The notes under the pieces: generated by a model
What the model was told of the DNA's origin: nothing
Seen by the model: the letters and a program-made list of their open reading frames with translations, nothing else
The model's database searches: none
Translations under genes and position numbers: made by a program
Shown here: positions 17,585 through 24,845 of the stretch, one piece after another
Layout: every line of letters starts with the position of its first letter
Numbering within the stretch: position 1 is the first letter of the stretch
From: UBA981 sp942490995
GTDB lineage: Bacteria > Pseudomonadota > Gammaproteobacteria > Ga0077536
Direction of reading: 5' to 3'
Length of the DNA: 64,000 nt
Assembly: GCA_942490995.1 (NCBI GenBank)
Contig: CALOBG010000107.1
Location: forward strand, 11,167-75,166

Positions 17585-19537
17585 ATGACCCGACCGGACC
17601 CGATTGCCGATCACGACAGCGCGTTCGACCGCTCGGCGGTCGCCGAAGCGTGGCAGGCCTTCGTCGAGCAGCGTCCGCACGCTGCGGCGGAAGTCCGTGA
17701 GTTGATTGCCGAATCCTGGCGCCGCAGTGCTGCCGGCGGGGTACCCGCGCGCGGGGCATGGGCACCGCCGGCCGGAGACGAGCAGGCCATCGGCGCCCTG
17801 GTCCGCGACCATCGTGAGCTGCTTACCGCCGCCGAACACACCTGGCAGTTGTTGTCGGAAAGTCTCGCCGCCAGCGACAATGTTTTTGTGGTTGCCAGCC
17901 CGGACGGCGTGATCCTCGACGTACTCGGCAGCGAGGAATTTGTCGCCGCGGCGGCGCAGCAGCACGTCGGTCCCGGGCGCGACTGGAGCGAGGCGGCCAG
18001 CGGTACCAATGCCATCGGTACCGCACTGGTGCTGGATCGCCCGACAATCGTGCGGTCGACCGAGCACTATTGCGAGGCCGCCAAGATCTGGGATTGCGCC
18101 GCCTCGCCGATCCGGGACCTCACCGACGGCACGCTGATCGGCGTGCTCGATGTCACCAGCGTCGGTGACCTCAGTGACAGCCATACCCTGGCGCTCGCGG
18201 TTACCGCAGCCCATCAGATCGAACACACCCTGCATGCCCAGGAGCTTGCCCGCAGCGTGCAGTTACTCAACTGGTACCGCAGCGAAGCGCCGCGGTGGCA
18301 CGATCGCCAGGCCCTGCTGCTCGACCGTAAGGGTCGCATCGTACGCAGTAACGAAGCGGCGCAGGATGTGATCGCCGCCAACGCGCTGACCATCACCATG
18401 CGCGGTGGCAAACCGGATCTCGACGACGCCCAACCGGCTCGGCTGGTCAAAACCGTGCCTTATCATCCTCCGGCAGAACTTGCTAACGATGGCGACGCCA
18501 GCGCCTGGCACGGCGGCGTCGCGATCATCGAGAGCCGAGTACCTGCCGGCGGGCAGGGGCCGGCGGCCGGGCGCGCGGACCGTGCCCGCCTGCACTCAGC
18601 ATTTGAGCGCATCGCGACCGCCGACCCGGCCATGATTGCGCTGATGCGCCAGGCCGAACGCATGGCGCGGGCCAATTCCCCGATCCTGCTCAACGGTGAA
18701 ACCGGCAGCGGCAAAGAACTGTTCGCGCGCGCCGTGCATGAATCGTCGGCCGTCGCCGACCACGCCTTCGTCGCGGTCAACTGCGGCACCCTCACGCGCG
18801 AACTCGCGGCCAGCGAATTGCTCGGCTACGAGGCCGGGGCGTTTACCGGCGCTTCGGCCAAAGGTCGGCGCGGAAAGTTCGAGGAAGCCGACGGCGGCAC
18901 GCTGTTCCTCGATGAAATCGGCGAGCTGCCGCCGGACGTGCAGGTCCATCTGTTGCGCGTGCTGCAGGACAACGTCGTGGTCCGGGTCGGCGGCAATCTC
19001 GAGCGCCACGTCAACGTGCGTATCATTGCCGCTACTCATCGCGATCTCGAGCGCGACGCTGCCGACGGCCGCTTTCGCAGTGACCTGCTGTTTCGCCTGC
19101 GCGTACTCAGCCTGAACCTGCCGCCATTGCGCGAACGTCGCGCCGATCTCGGTCTGCTGATCGCGCGTTATCTGCAGCGCCTGCAGGCGACCTATGGGCT
19201 CGGCGCCAAAACTGTGTCGCCCGATCTGCTTGAATTGCTTGGCCGGTATTCCTGGCCGGGCAACGTGCGTGAACTGCACGGACTGCTCGAGAGTATGTAT
19301 ATCCTGAGCGATCGTGCGCTCCTGACGCCGGCTGAATTGCCTGACGGTTTCGTAATCGATGGCGGGCTGGCGGCTCGGTCTGCGTCCCCGGCGCGCCTGA
19401 ACGACGTCGAGCGCGAGCTCATAGTGCGCGAGATCGCACGGCACCGCCACAATATGAGCGCCGTCGCGCGCCAGCTCGGCATTTCTCGCAGCACCCTGTA
19501 TCGGAAAATCAAGCAATACGGTATCGACGCGCGCTGA
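17585..19537 (+). CDS. AcoR-like sigma-54-dependent transcriptional activator
   Basis: This 650-residue bacterial enhancer-binding protein has an N-terminal region with a GAF-like sensor (about residues 80-220), a central AAA+ ATPase with Walker A GETGSGKE, the sigma-54 contact loop GAFTGA in YEAGAFTGASAKGRRGKFEEADGGTLFLDEIGEL, and a C-terminal Fis-type helix-turn-helix ending NMSAVARQLGISRSTLYRKIKQYG. The architecture matches AcoR/MimR-type activators of ketone, alkane or alcohol catabolism. It is divergent from the BVMO with an enhancer-like repeat and a -24/-12 promoter between, so BVMO activation is the likely job. The inducer is probably sensed by the GAF domain. Confidence 0.94.
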   Translation: MTRPDPIADHDSAFDRSAVAEAWQAFVEQRPHAAAEVRELIAESWRRSAAGGVPARGAWAPPAGDEQAIGALVRDHRELLTAAEHTWQLLSESLAASDNVFVVASPDGVILDVLGSEEFVAAAAQQHVGPGRDWSEAASGTNAIGTALVLDRPTIVRSTEHYCEAAKIWDCAASPIRDLTDGTLIGVLDVTSVGDLSDSHTLALAVTAAHQIEHTLHAQELARSVQLLNWYRSEAPRWHDRQALLLDRKGRIVRSNEAAQDVIAANALTITMRGGKPDLDDAQPARLVKTVPYHPPAELANDGDASAWHGGVAIIESRVPAGGQGPAAGRADRARLHSAFERIATADPAMIALMRQAERMARANSPILLNGETGSGKELFARAVHESSAVADHAFVAVNCGTLTRELAASELLGYEAGAFTGASAKGRRGKFEEADGGTLFLDEIGELPPDVQVHLLRVLQDNVVVRVGGNLERHVNVRIIAATHRDLERDAADGRFRSDLLFRLRVLSLNLPPLRERRADLGLLIARYLQRLQATYGLGAKTVSPDLLELLGRYSWPGNVRELHGLLESMYILSDRALLTPAELPDGFVIDGGLAARSASPARLNDVERELIVREIARHRHNMSAVARQLGISRSTLYRKIKQYGIDAR

Positions 19538-19613
19538 ATTCAGGCGCGAGTCATAGTTAGAATAGAGGCGCAGCCGGACCACCTTCCGGCCTCGGCAACA
19601 TGAGATCCGCGCC

Positions 19614-20087
19614 ATGACCGACCGCCTGCTCGACGAAGCCGATATCCGCGACCTGATGCACCGTTACGGCGCCGGCGTCGACGAACGTGACTGGATCGCC
19701 TGGGCGGAGATTTTCGACGACCCCATTGAAACCGATTTCAGCGCTATCAACCCGGCTTTCCATCCGGCGACGCTGACGCGCGCCGAGCATGTTGCCGGCA
19801 CGCAGGCGGTCCTGAACCAGTTCAGTGCGACCCAGCACATGATTTCCAACATGCTCATCACCCTCGACGGCGACCGCGCGACGCTGCGTGCGCCGATGCG
19901 CGCCGAACACTGGCTCGATGGCTTACGTGGCCCGTCGCGCTACACCATGTTCGGGGTTTACGAAAACGGCTTTGTGCGCACGTCAGCCGGCTGGCGCATC
20001 AAACGCCTGTCGTTACGCCTTACCCGCGAAGCCGGTAATCTCGACGTCTGGGCCGAAGCCTTGCGCCGCGCGCAGGCCGGGGCCTGA
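19614..20087 (+). CDS. SnoaL-like (NTF2-fold) protein
   Basis: This 157-residue single-domain protein of the SnoaL-like family begins MTDRLLDEADIRDLMHRYGAGVDERDWIAWAEIFDDPIETDFS, the usual opening of this cone-shaped fold. Members include hydratases, isomerases and dehydrochlorinases, and many are of unknown function. The ribosome site is weak. It lies 76 bases after the sigma-54 activator and 36 bases before an SDR gene on the same strand, so the SnoaL-like and SDR proteins may act in one pathway. Confidence 0.85.
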   Translation: MTDRLLDEADIRDLMHRYGAGVDERDWIAWAEIFDDPIETDFSAINPAFHPATLTRAEHVAGTQAVLNQFSATQHMISNMLITLDGDRATLRAPMRAEHWLDGLRGPSRYTMFGVYENGFVRTSAGWRIKRLSLRLTREAGNLDVWAEALRRAQAGA

Positions 20088-20123
20088 AACGAACCACATC
20101 CACGACTCAAATCGGAGGCGCTT

Positions 20124-20927
20124 ATGCCTGTTGTCCTGATCACCGGCTGTACATCGGGATTCGGTGAAATCGCCGCGCTGGCGCTGGCCCGCGCCGGCGC
20201 CACGGTTGCGGCCGGCTGTCGCGATCCGGCTAAGGCCGCGACCCTGCTCAAGACCGCCGGCGAAGAAGGCCTGCAGCTCGAGGCCGTGACCATCGATATC
20301 CGCGATGAAGCATCGGTCAAGTCTGCAGTCGCGGAAGTGATCAAGCGCTTCGGCACCATCGACGTGGTGGTCAACAATGCCGGCCTGCACCTGATTGCGC
20401 CGGCCGAGATGGCCAGCATCGAACAGTCCGGCGCGATCCTCGATACCAACGTACTCGGTGCGCTGCGCGTGATGCAGGCGGTGTTGCCGCACATGCGGGC
20501 GCGCGGCGCCGGCCGGGTCGTGAACGTCACTTCCGGCGCTGCGTTCGTCGCGGTACCGCACATGGCGATGTACGCCGCCAGCAAGCACGCGCTCGACGCG
20601 CTGTCGGCGGCGATGGCCAACGAACTCAAACCGTTCGGGGTAACCATCTGCAGCGTCGCGCCGGGCTGCTTCAATACCGCCATCATGGACAAGGGGATCC
20701 TGGCGCGCGACACCTTTGCCTACAGCGACTACGCCGCCCGCCAGTGCCAGCAGCATATCGACGATGTGGCTGCGGCGCCCGATCCGGCGCCGGTCGCGGC
20801 GGCCATCGTGGCAGCCGCGCTGGGAGATGAGCCGGCGCTACGGCACCTGGTTGGCGAGGATGTTCAGATCCTGAAAGCCGAAGCCGAACTCAAGGACAGC
20901 TACCAGGCCTGGTTCGCGCCGGCGTAA
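20124..20927 (+). CDS. Short-chain dehydrogenase/reductase (SDR)
   Basis: This is a 267-residue classical SDR with TGCTSGFG as the cofactor-binding motif, NNAG in VVNNAGLHL and the catalytic VTSGAAFVAVPHMAMYAASKHALDALS (Ser, Tyr and Lys in place). GGAGG seven bases before ATG 20124 gives a firm start. It is co-directional with the SnoaL-like gene. The resemblance is to alcohol or 3-oxoacyl reductases; the substrate is unknown. The gene ends against a palindromic repeat and the convergent selenoprotein gene. Confidence 0.92.
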   Translation: MPVVLITGCTSGFGEIAALALARAGATVAAGCRDPAKAATLLKTAGEEGLQLEAVTIDIRDEASVKSAVAEVIKRFGTIDVVVNNAGLHLIAPAEMASIEQSGAILDTNVLGALRVMQAVLPHMRARGAGRVVNVTSGAAFVAVPHMAMYAASKHALDALSAAMANELKPFGVTICSVAPGCFNTAIMDKGILARDTFAYSDYAARQCQQHIDDVAAAPDPAPVAAAIVAAALGDEPALRHLVGEDVQILKAEAELKDSYQAWFAPA

Positions 20928-20936
20928 GCCGGTTTT

Positions 20937-21020
20937 GGGGTCAAGTCCCAGCTTCGCACAAGCCCGGCAGCTACGATTCCGAACGAACGGCCAACCTGTA
21001 GGAAGCTGGGACCTGACCCC
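20937..21020. repeat. Palindromic GGGGTC intergenic repeat
   Basis: GGGGTCAAGTCCCAGCTTC (20937-20955) and its inverted copy (21002-21020) match at 18 of 19 positions around a 46-base loop. The element lies between convergent genes and could end transcription from both sides. It is a different family from the GGGGACA repeats at 865, 52670 and 59925, though the arms share a GGGG(T/A)C-type start. Confidence 0.75.
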
Positions 21021-21047
21021 TCTTGATGCAGGTTCCTCATCAGCCTG

Positions 21048-22139
21048 TCAACCGAGCGTATTGACCGCCGACGGGTAGTTGTTGATGCCGAGCTGGGCGC
21101 GGAAATCCGCGCTCGGTTCCAGGATCATGGCATCTACGCTGATGCCGATCGCGTTGGCGGCGCGATCGAGCATGCTGAAGTTTGCCGCGATGAGCGCGGC
21201 GGTGGTTACCGCTGCCGGGCCGAGGCGCTCGGCGACCGTGTCGCGCGCCGCGGCGAGCAGGTCGTTGTCGGCATGCATCAGCGCGGTGGCGAAGGCTACC
21301 AGTTCACGACCGTGCTCGACGCCGCTGTCAATCGTGGCATCCAGCGCGCCGGCCAGGTCGTATGTTGTTTGGTGGGCTTTGCCGCTCTCACGGAGCAGGT
21401 GGGTGTGCCAGGTGGTTCAGTAGAAACATCGATTATGTTCGGACACCTTGGTCGCCACCAGTTCGATCTGCGCGCGGTTCAGGGCGTGTTTGGCGTTGTG
21501 TCCGAAGTCGAGGAATTCGTCCATGCCGTAATACTGGCCGCCGACCAGGGCGATCAGCCGGCGCGCCTCATCCGGCACCAGGCTCAGGGTGCGTAGAATA
21601 TTGCCGGCCGGCGCCTTGCCGTACAGCGATTCCGCCAATGCGCCGCCGGCCGGCGCGCTCGGCACCGTGGCGGTAAAAAAACCTTCGTTGACAGCTTCCG
21701 GTGGTCGCTTAAAGGTCGGCGCGCGATCGTCTTTAGGCTTGCTGAGCTTGCGCGGAGCGACGCCCAATCCGCGCGCGAATACATCGAGATTAACCAGGCG
21801 CGACACCAGCCCGACGATTTCGACATAGGCGCCTTCGGTGATGCCCTCGCTCTGTACTCGTGCGCAGAAGTCGCGATCGATATCGACGGCGCCTTCGGCG
21901 ACCGCGCGGGCCAGGCGTTGGGCCGGCTCCGGCAGGTCGACCAGTCCTGTCAATGCCTCGTCGCCGGCCGATGCCTGCGCGCTGCTTGCGACCCGTGCCT
22001 GGCGCGCGGTTGCAGCGATCGCGGTCCGCTGCGCGGCGCTGCCCCAGGTACCCGCGTGGGCGTAGGAGTCGAGTTCATCGCGGTGTAGTGCCTCGATCGC
22101 GGGTGCGACGGGGTAATTGGCGTCTGCGTACAGTGCCAT
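21048..22139 (-). CDS. AhpD/carboxymuconolactone decarboxylase-like selenoprotein (CxxU), UGA-containing
   Basis: Read through one in-frame UGA, this is a 363-residue protein. The UGA (21417-21419) is codon 241 in EHNRCFY-U-TTWHTHLL. That fits the AhpD active site Glu...Cys-x-x-Cys-x3-His exactly, with the second (peroxide-facing or resolving) Cys replaced by the UGA residue and His at +4. Coding sequence continues without a break for 122 more residues with AhpD-like helices (GALDATIDSGVEHGRELVAFATALM, AANFSMLDRAANAIGI). The first half looks like a second AhpD-type domain without CxxC. A SECIS-like hairpin follows the UGA. AAGGA precedes ATG 22139. It lies 43 bases after a GST gene on the same strand. 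Probable role: peroxide or thiol redox. Confidence 0.85.
21382..21399 (-). promoter_or_regulatory. Putative bacterial SECIS hairpin of the AhpD-like gene
   Basis: In the mRNA, CC-U-GCUC pairs with GAGC-GG around the loop CGUGA. It has a bulged U in the stem and a G within the first two loop bases, and the loop begins 24 nt after the UGA codon. These fit the known bacterial SECIS rules (loop 16-37 nt from UGA, G near the start of the apical loop). The stem is short (six pairs), so this is suggestive rather than proof. Confidence 0.6.
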
Positions 22140-22182
22140 GCGCTGAATATCCTTACATGAGCGAATGCCGAGCAGTGGTGAC

Positions 22183-22950
22183 TCAGCCGTTGAAGTAGGG
22201 GATGCCGATCGTGCCGCTGCCAACGATTTCGGTGCCCTTGGCGAGCGAGGTTTTACGCGTCATCGGGATCAACTCCCCGCGCTGGCGGATCTGGCCGACT
22301 TCCTTGATGGTGGTGCTGACCGTCTGCGCATGCGGACGCGCGGTCAGGGTATCGAACCAGCGCTTGACGCTGGGAAACTCGGCCCATTGTGCGGCCGGGA
22401 TCACGCCGCCGGCGTGGTGCGAGACAAATTCATGCACGCCCTGCAGGTCAGCGAAGCTGATCTCGTCGCCACACACAAACTCGGTTTTCGATAGCCAGCC
22501 CTCGAGGATCCCCATCGATTCACGCAGCACGAAGCGGCCTTTCTCGATCTCCCTGGAATAATCGCGTTTGCCCCAGATACATTCGGCAAAGTTCGAATAG
22601 AAAAACGCGCCTGCACCGCGGCGCAGGGTCGTGGAGTGCCAGTGCAGGTATTGCTGAATACGCGCGCGCTGCTGTGCGCTGTCACCGAACCAGTTGCCGG
22701 GCGCGCTGAATTTTTCGTTCAGGTAAAACGCGATCGCAGCGCTTTCCCAGACAATGAAATCGCCGTCGACCAGGATCGGTACCTGCCCGGTGGGGTTGTA
22801 CTGATCCTTGAACGCCTGGTGTTCGTTGATACCGGACATGATGTCGATGATCTCTTCCTGGAACGGAATGTCGACTTCGAGCAGGAACTGGTGAACCGCG
22901 CGGCAGGGTTGGGATGCAGGGTGATGCAGGTATCTCAGAGTCGGGCTCAT
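22183..22950 (-). CDS. Glutathione S-transferase family protein
   Basis: This protein of about 255 residues has an N-terminal thioredoxin-like GST domain (RYLHHPASQPCRAVHQFLLEVDIPFQEEIIDI...NPTGQVPILVDGDFIVWESAAIAFYLNEKF; Ser/Cys region at residues 11-14 and the conserved cis-Pro in GQVPIL) and an all-helical C-terminal domain (GWLSKTEFVCGDEISFADLQGVHEF). The layout is theta-like. GGAG eight bases before ATG 22950 sets the start. It precedes the selenoprotein candidate in what looks like a two-gene redox or detoxification operon, divergent from nitrile hydratase. Confidence 0.92.
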   Translation of the reverse strand: MSPTLRYLHHPASQPCRAVHQFLLEVDIPFQEEIIDIMSGINEHQAFKDQYNPTGQVPILVDGDFIVWESAAIAFYLNEKFSAPGNWFGDSAQQRARIQQYLHWHSTTLRRGAGAFFYSNFAECIWGKRDYSREIEKGRFVLRESMGILEGWLSKTEFVCGDEISFADLQGVHEFVSHHAGGVIPAAQWAEFPSVKRWFDTLTARPHAQTVSTTIKEVGQIRQRGELIPMTRKTSLAKGTEIVGSGTIGIPYFNG

Positions 22951-23147
22951 CGTGGCTTCTCCTTGCGCGTAGCTGGCGCCGCGGGCGATTGGTGGGCAAA
23001 GCCTAGCAGCCCGCAAAACCGCGCGTCCAGTTATGCGCCGCCGACCCGGTGGGCTTGATTGCGCTGCCCGGGGCTACAATGCTGTATCCAAACGCGGCGC
23101 GCCCTCGACCTGGCCACGCAGCGGGACCATGACCCGGAACCGAGACC

Positions 23148-23783
23148 ATGAGCAAACCATACGATCCCGGCGAAGCCCCCGCGCTGCACGCGCGGATCCA
23201 CGCCCACGTACCGTCCGAGCCGGCGCTGCGGGTTAAAGCTCTGGAAACCCTGCTGGTCGCCACGGGGCTGCTGGACAGCGCCGCGGTCGACGCGTGGGTG
23301 GAGGTTTATCAGAACGAAATCGGTCCGATGATCGGTGCCCGCATCGTGGCGCGAGCCTGGTGCGATGCCGCGTTCCGGGCCCGTCTGCTTGCCGATGGCA
23401 CGGCTGCGATTGGGGAACTCGGGGTCGGCGGACGCGCGGTCAATCATCTCAAGGTGGTCGAGAACACCGACCAGGTCCACAACCTCGTGGTGTGTACCCT
23501 GTGTTCCTGTTATCCGTTCGGGATCCTGGGGGTGCAGCCGACGTGGTACAAACTCGCCGCGTATCGCTCGCGTGCGGTGCGCGAACCGCGCGCCGTGATC
23601 GCCGAGTTCGGCGAATTGATCCCGCCGCAGGTCCGTGTCGACGTCTGGGACAGCACCGCGGAGTTGCGTTACCTGGTTCTGCCACAGCGCCCGCGCGGTA
23701 GCGAAGCGCTCGACGAAACCGCCCTCGCGGCGCTGGTCACGCGTAACGCCATGATCGGCACTCAACGCGAACTGCGCGTCTGA
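23148..23783 (+). CDS. nthA: Nitrile hydratase alpha subunit, cobalt type
   Basis: This 211-residue alpha subunit of nitrile hydratase hydrates nitriles to amides. The metal-claw motif VCTLCSCYPFGILGVQP (about residues 115-131) has Thr after the first Cys (CTLCSC), the cobalt-type signature; iron-type enzymes have Ser. Two of these cysteines are oxidised to sulfinate and sulfenate in the mature family. It is followed four bases later by the beta subunit. Thiocyanate hydrolase gamma subunits are related, but the two-subunit layout favours nitrile hydratase. Confidence 0.93.
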   Translation: MSKPYDPGEAPALHARIHAHVPSEPALRVKALETLLVATGLLDSAAVDAWVEVYQNEIGPMIGARIVARAWCDAAFRARLLADGTAAIGELGVGGRAVNHLKVVENTDQVHNLVVCTLCSCYPFGILGVQPTWYKLAAYRSRAVREPRAVIAEFGELIPPQVRVDVWDSTAELRYLVLPQRPRGSEALDETALAALVTRNAMIGTQRELRV

Positions 23784-23786
23784 TCA

Positions 23787-24452
23787 ATGGACGGCATCCA
23801 CGACCTTGGTGGCAAACTCGGTTACGGCGCGGTCGAGACCAGCGGCGACGAGGAAGCGCCGTTTCACGCGCCGTGGGAAGCGCGCATGTGGGGGATCGCG
23901 TTTGCCTACACCAGGCCGTCCGATTTCAATGCGCCGAAGTTCCGCTACACGCGCGAACTCGAAACGCCGCTGCGTTATCTGTCGCGACCCTACCTCGACC
24001 AGTGGTACAAGGCGCACGCCTGCATGCTGCTGGGCGCGGAACTCGTAACGCTGGCGGAACTTGCCAGTGGTGAGAGCGACGCTCACGTGCCGGATCCATC
24101 CACCGCGCCGCAGTCAGCGGCCGACGTTCATCGCGTCAAGCATCGTACGCCGCCGTCGCTGCGCAGCGATACGGTGAGCGCGCGCTACCGGTCCGGCGAC
24201 AAGGTTCGTACGCGTCTCGCGGGCAGCACCGGTCATACTCGACTGCCGGCCTATGCGCGCGGACACCGCGGCGTTGTCGCCGCCTGTCATGGCGGGCATC
24301 CGCTGGACGACGCCGCGGCAGCAGGAGAAATCCGCATCGAACCGCTCTACACGATTGCTTTTGCCGCCGCGGATTTGTTTCCGGAGTGCGCCGGCTCGGC
24401 CGATCGCGTCCATCTCGAGGCCTGGGAAAGCTACCTGCACGATGCCGATTGA
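23787..24452 (+). CDS. nthB: Nitrile hydratase beta subunit
   Basis: This 221-residue beta subunit starts MDGIHDLGGKLGYGAVE, the standard opening of this family. The C-terminal SH3-like barrel (RYRSGDKVRTRLAGSTGHTRLPAYARGHRGVV...AFAAADLF) is clear. It forms the heterodimer with the alpha subunit and shapes the active-site channel. Genes are in alpha-beta-accessory order, as usual for cobalt-type enzymes, with tight spacing. Confidence 0.93.
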   Translation: MDGIHDLGGKLGYGAVETSGDEEAPFHAPWEARMWGIAFAYTRPSDFNAPKFRYTRELETPLRYLSRPYLDQWYKAHACMLLGAELVTLAELASGESDAHVPDPSTAPQSAADVHRVKHRTPPSLRSDTVSARYRSGDKVRTRLAGSTGHTRLPAYARGHRGVVAACHGGHPLDDAAAAGEIRIEPLYTIAFAAADLFPECAGSADRVHLEAWESYLHDAD

Positions 24453-24795
24453 GCCGTCATTCACCCATCGACCCGACCCGCCGCATGATTTCGATGAACC
24501 GTGGCAGGCGCAGGCGCACGCGATGTCGCAGGTGTTACAGGCAGGCGGGCTGATTGACGCCGGCGCATGGTCGGAAGCCCTGGCCGCCGCGATCAGGTCG
24601 CGTTTCGCCTGCGGAGCTGCCGATACCAGCGAAACCTATTACGCCGCCATGACCGACGCCCTGGAAACCCTGCTCGCCATCGACAGCAAGGAGTTGGACG
24701 CGATGATGGAAGCATGGCGGCAGGCTTATATGTCGACGCCGCATGGCCAGCCGGTATCCCTGGCGGCCCGATATGACAATGACGATACAGCGTAG
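24442..24795 (+). CDS. Nitrile hydratase accessory protein
   Basis: This small acidic protein (117 residues; MPIEPSFTHRPDPPHDFDEPWQAQAHAMSQVL...DTSETYYAAMTDALETLL) overlaps the end of the beta subunit by 11 bases in another frame. The pattern FxEPWQAxAxAL plus YYxxWxxALExLL is that of the nitrile hydratase activator (P14K/NhlE-like), which resembles the beta-subunit N-terminus and delivers cobalt by subunit swapping. ATG 24442 is the first codon in frame with this homology. The context makes the assignment firm. Confidence 0.88.
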   Translation: MPIEPSFTHRPDPPHDFDEPWQAQAHAMSQVLQAGGLIDAGAWSEALAAAIRSRFACGAADTSETYYAAMTDALETLLAIDSKELDAMMEAWRQAYMSTPHGQPVSLAARYDNDDTA

Positions 24796-24845
24796 ATGAC
24801 GAGCAGCGACCCCTCGGCCACGCTCGGCGCAGCTTTGACCATCGA

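Noticed and set aside
23055..23080. TTGATT...TACAAT as a sigma-70 promoter for nitrile hydratase
   Set aside because: The spacer is only 14 bases, too short for a convincing promoter.
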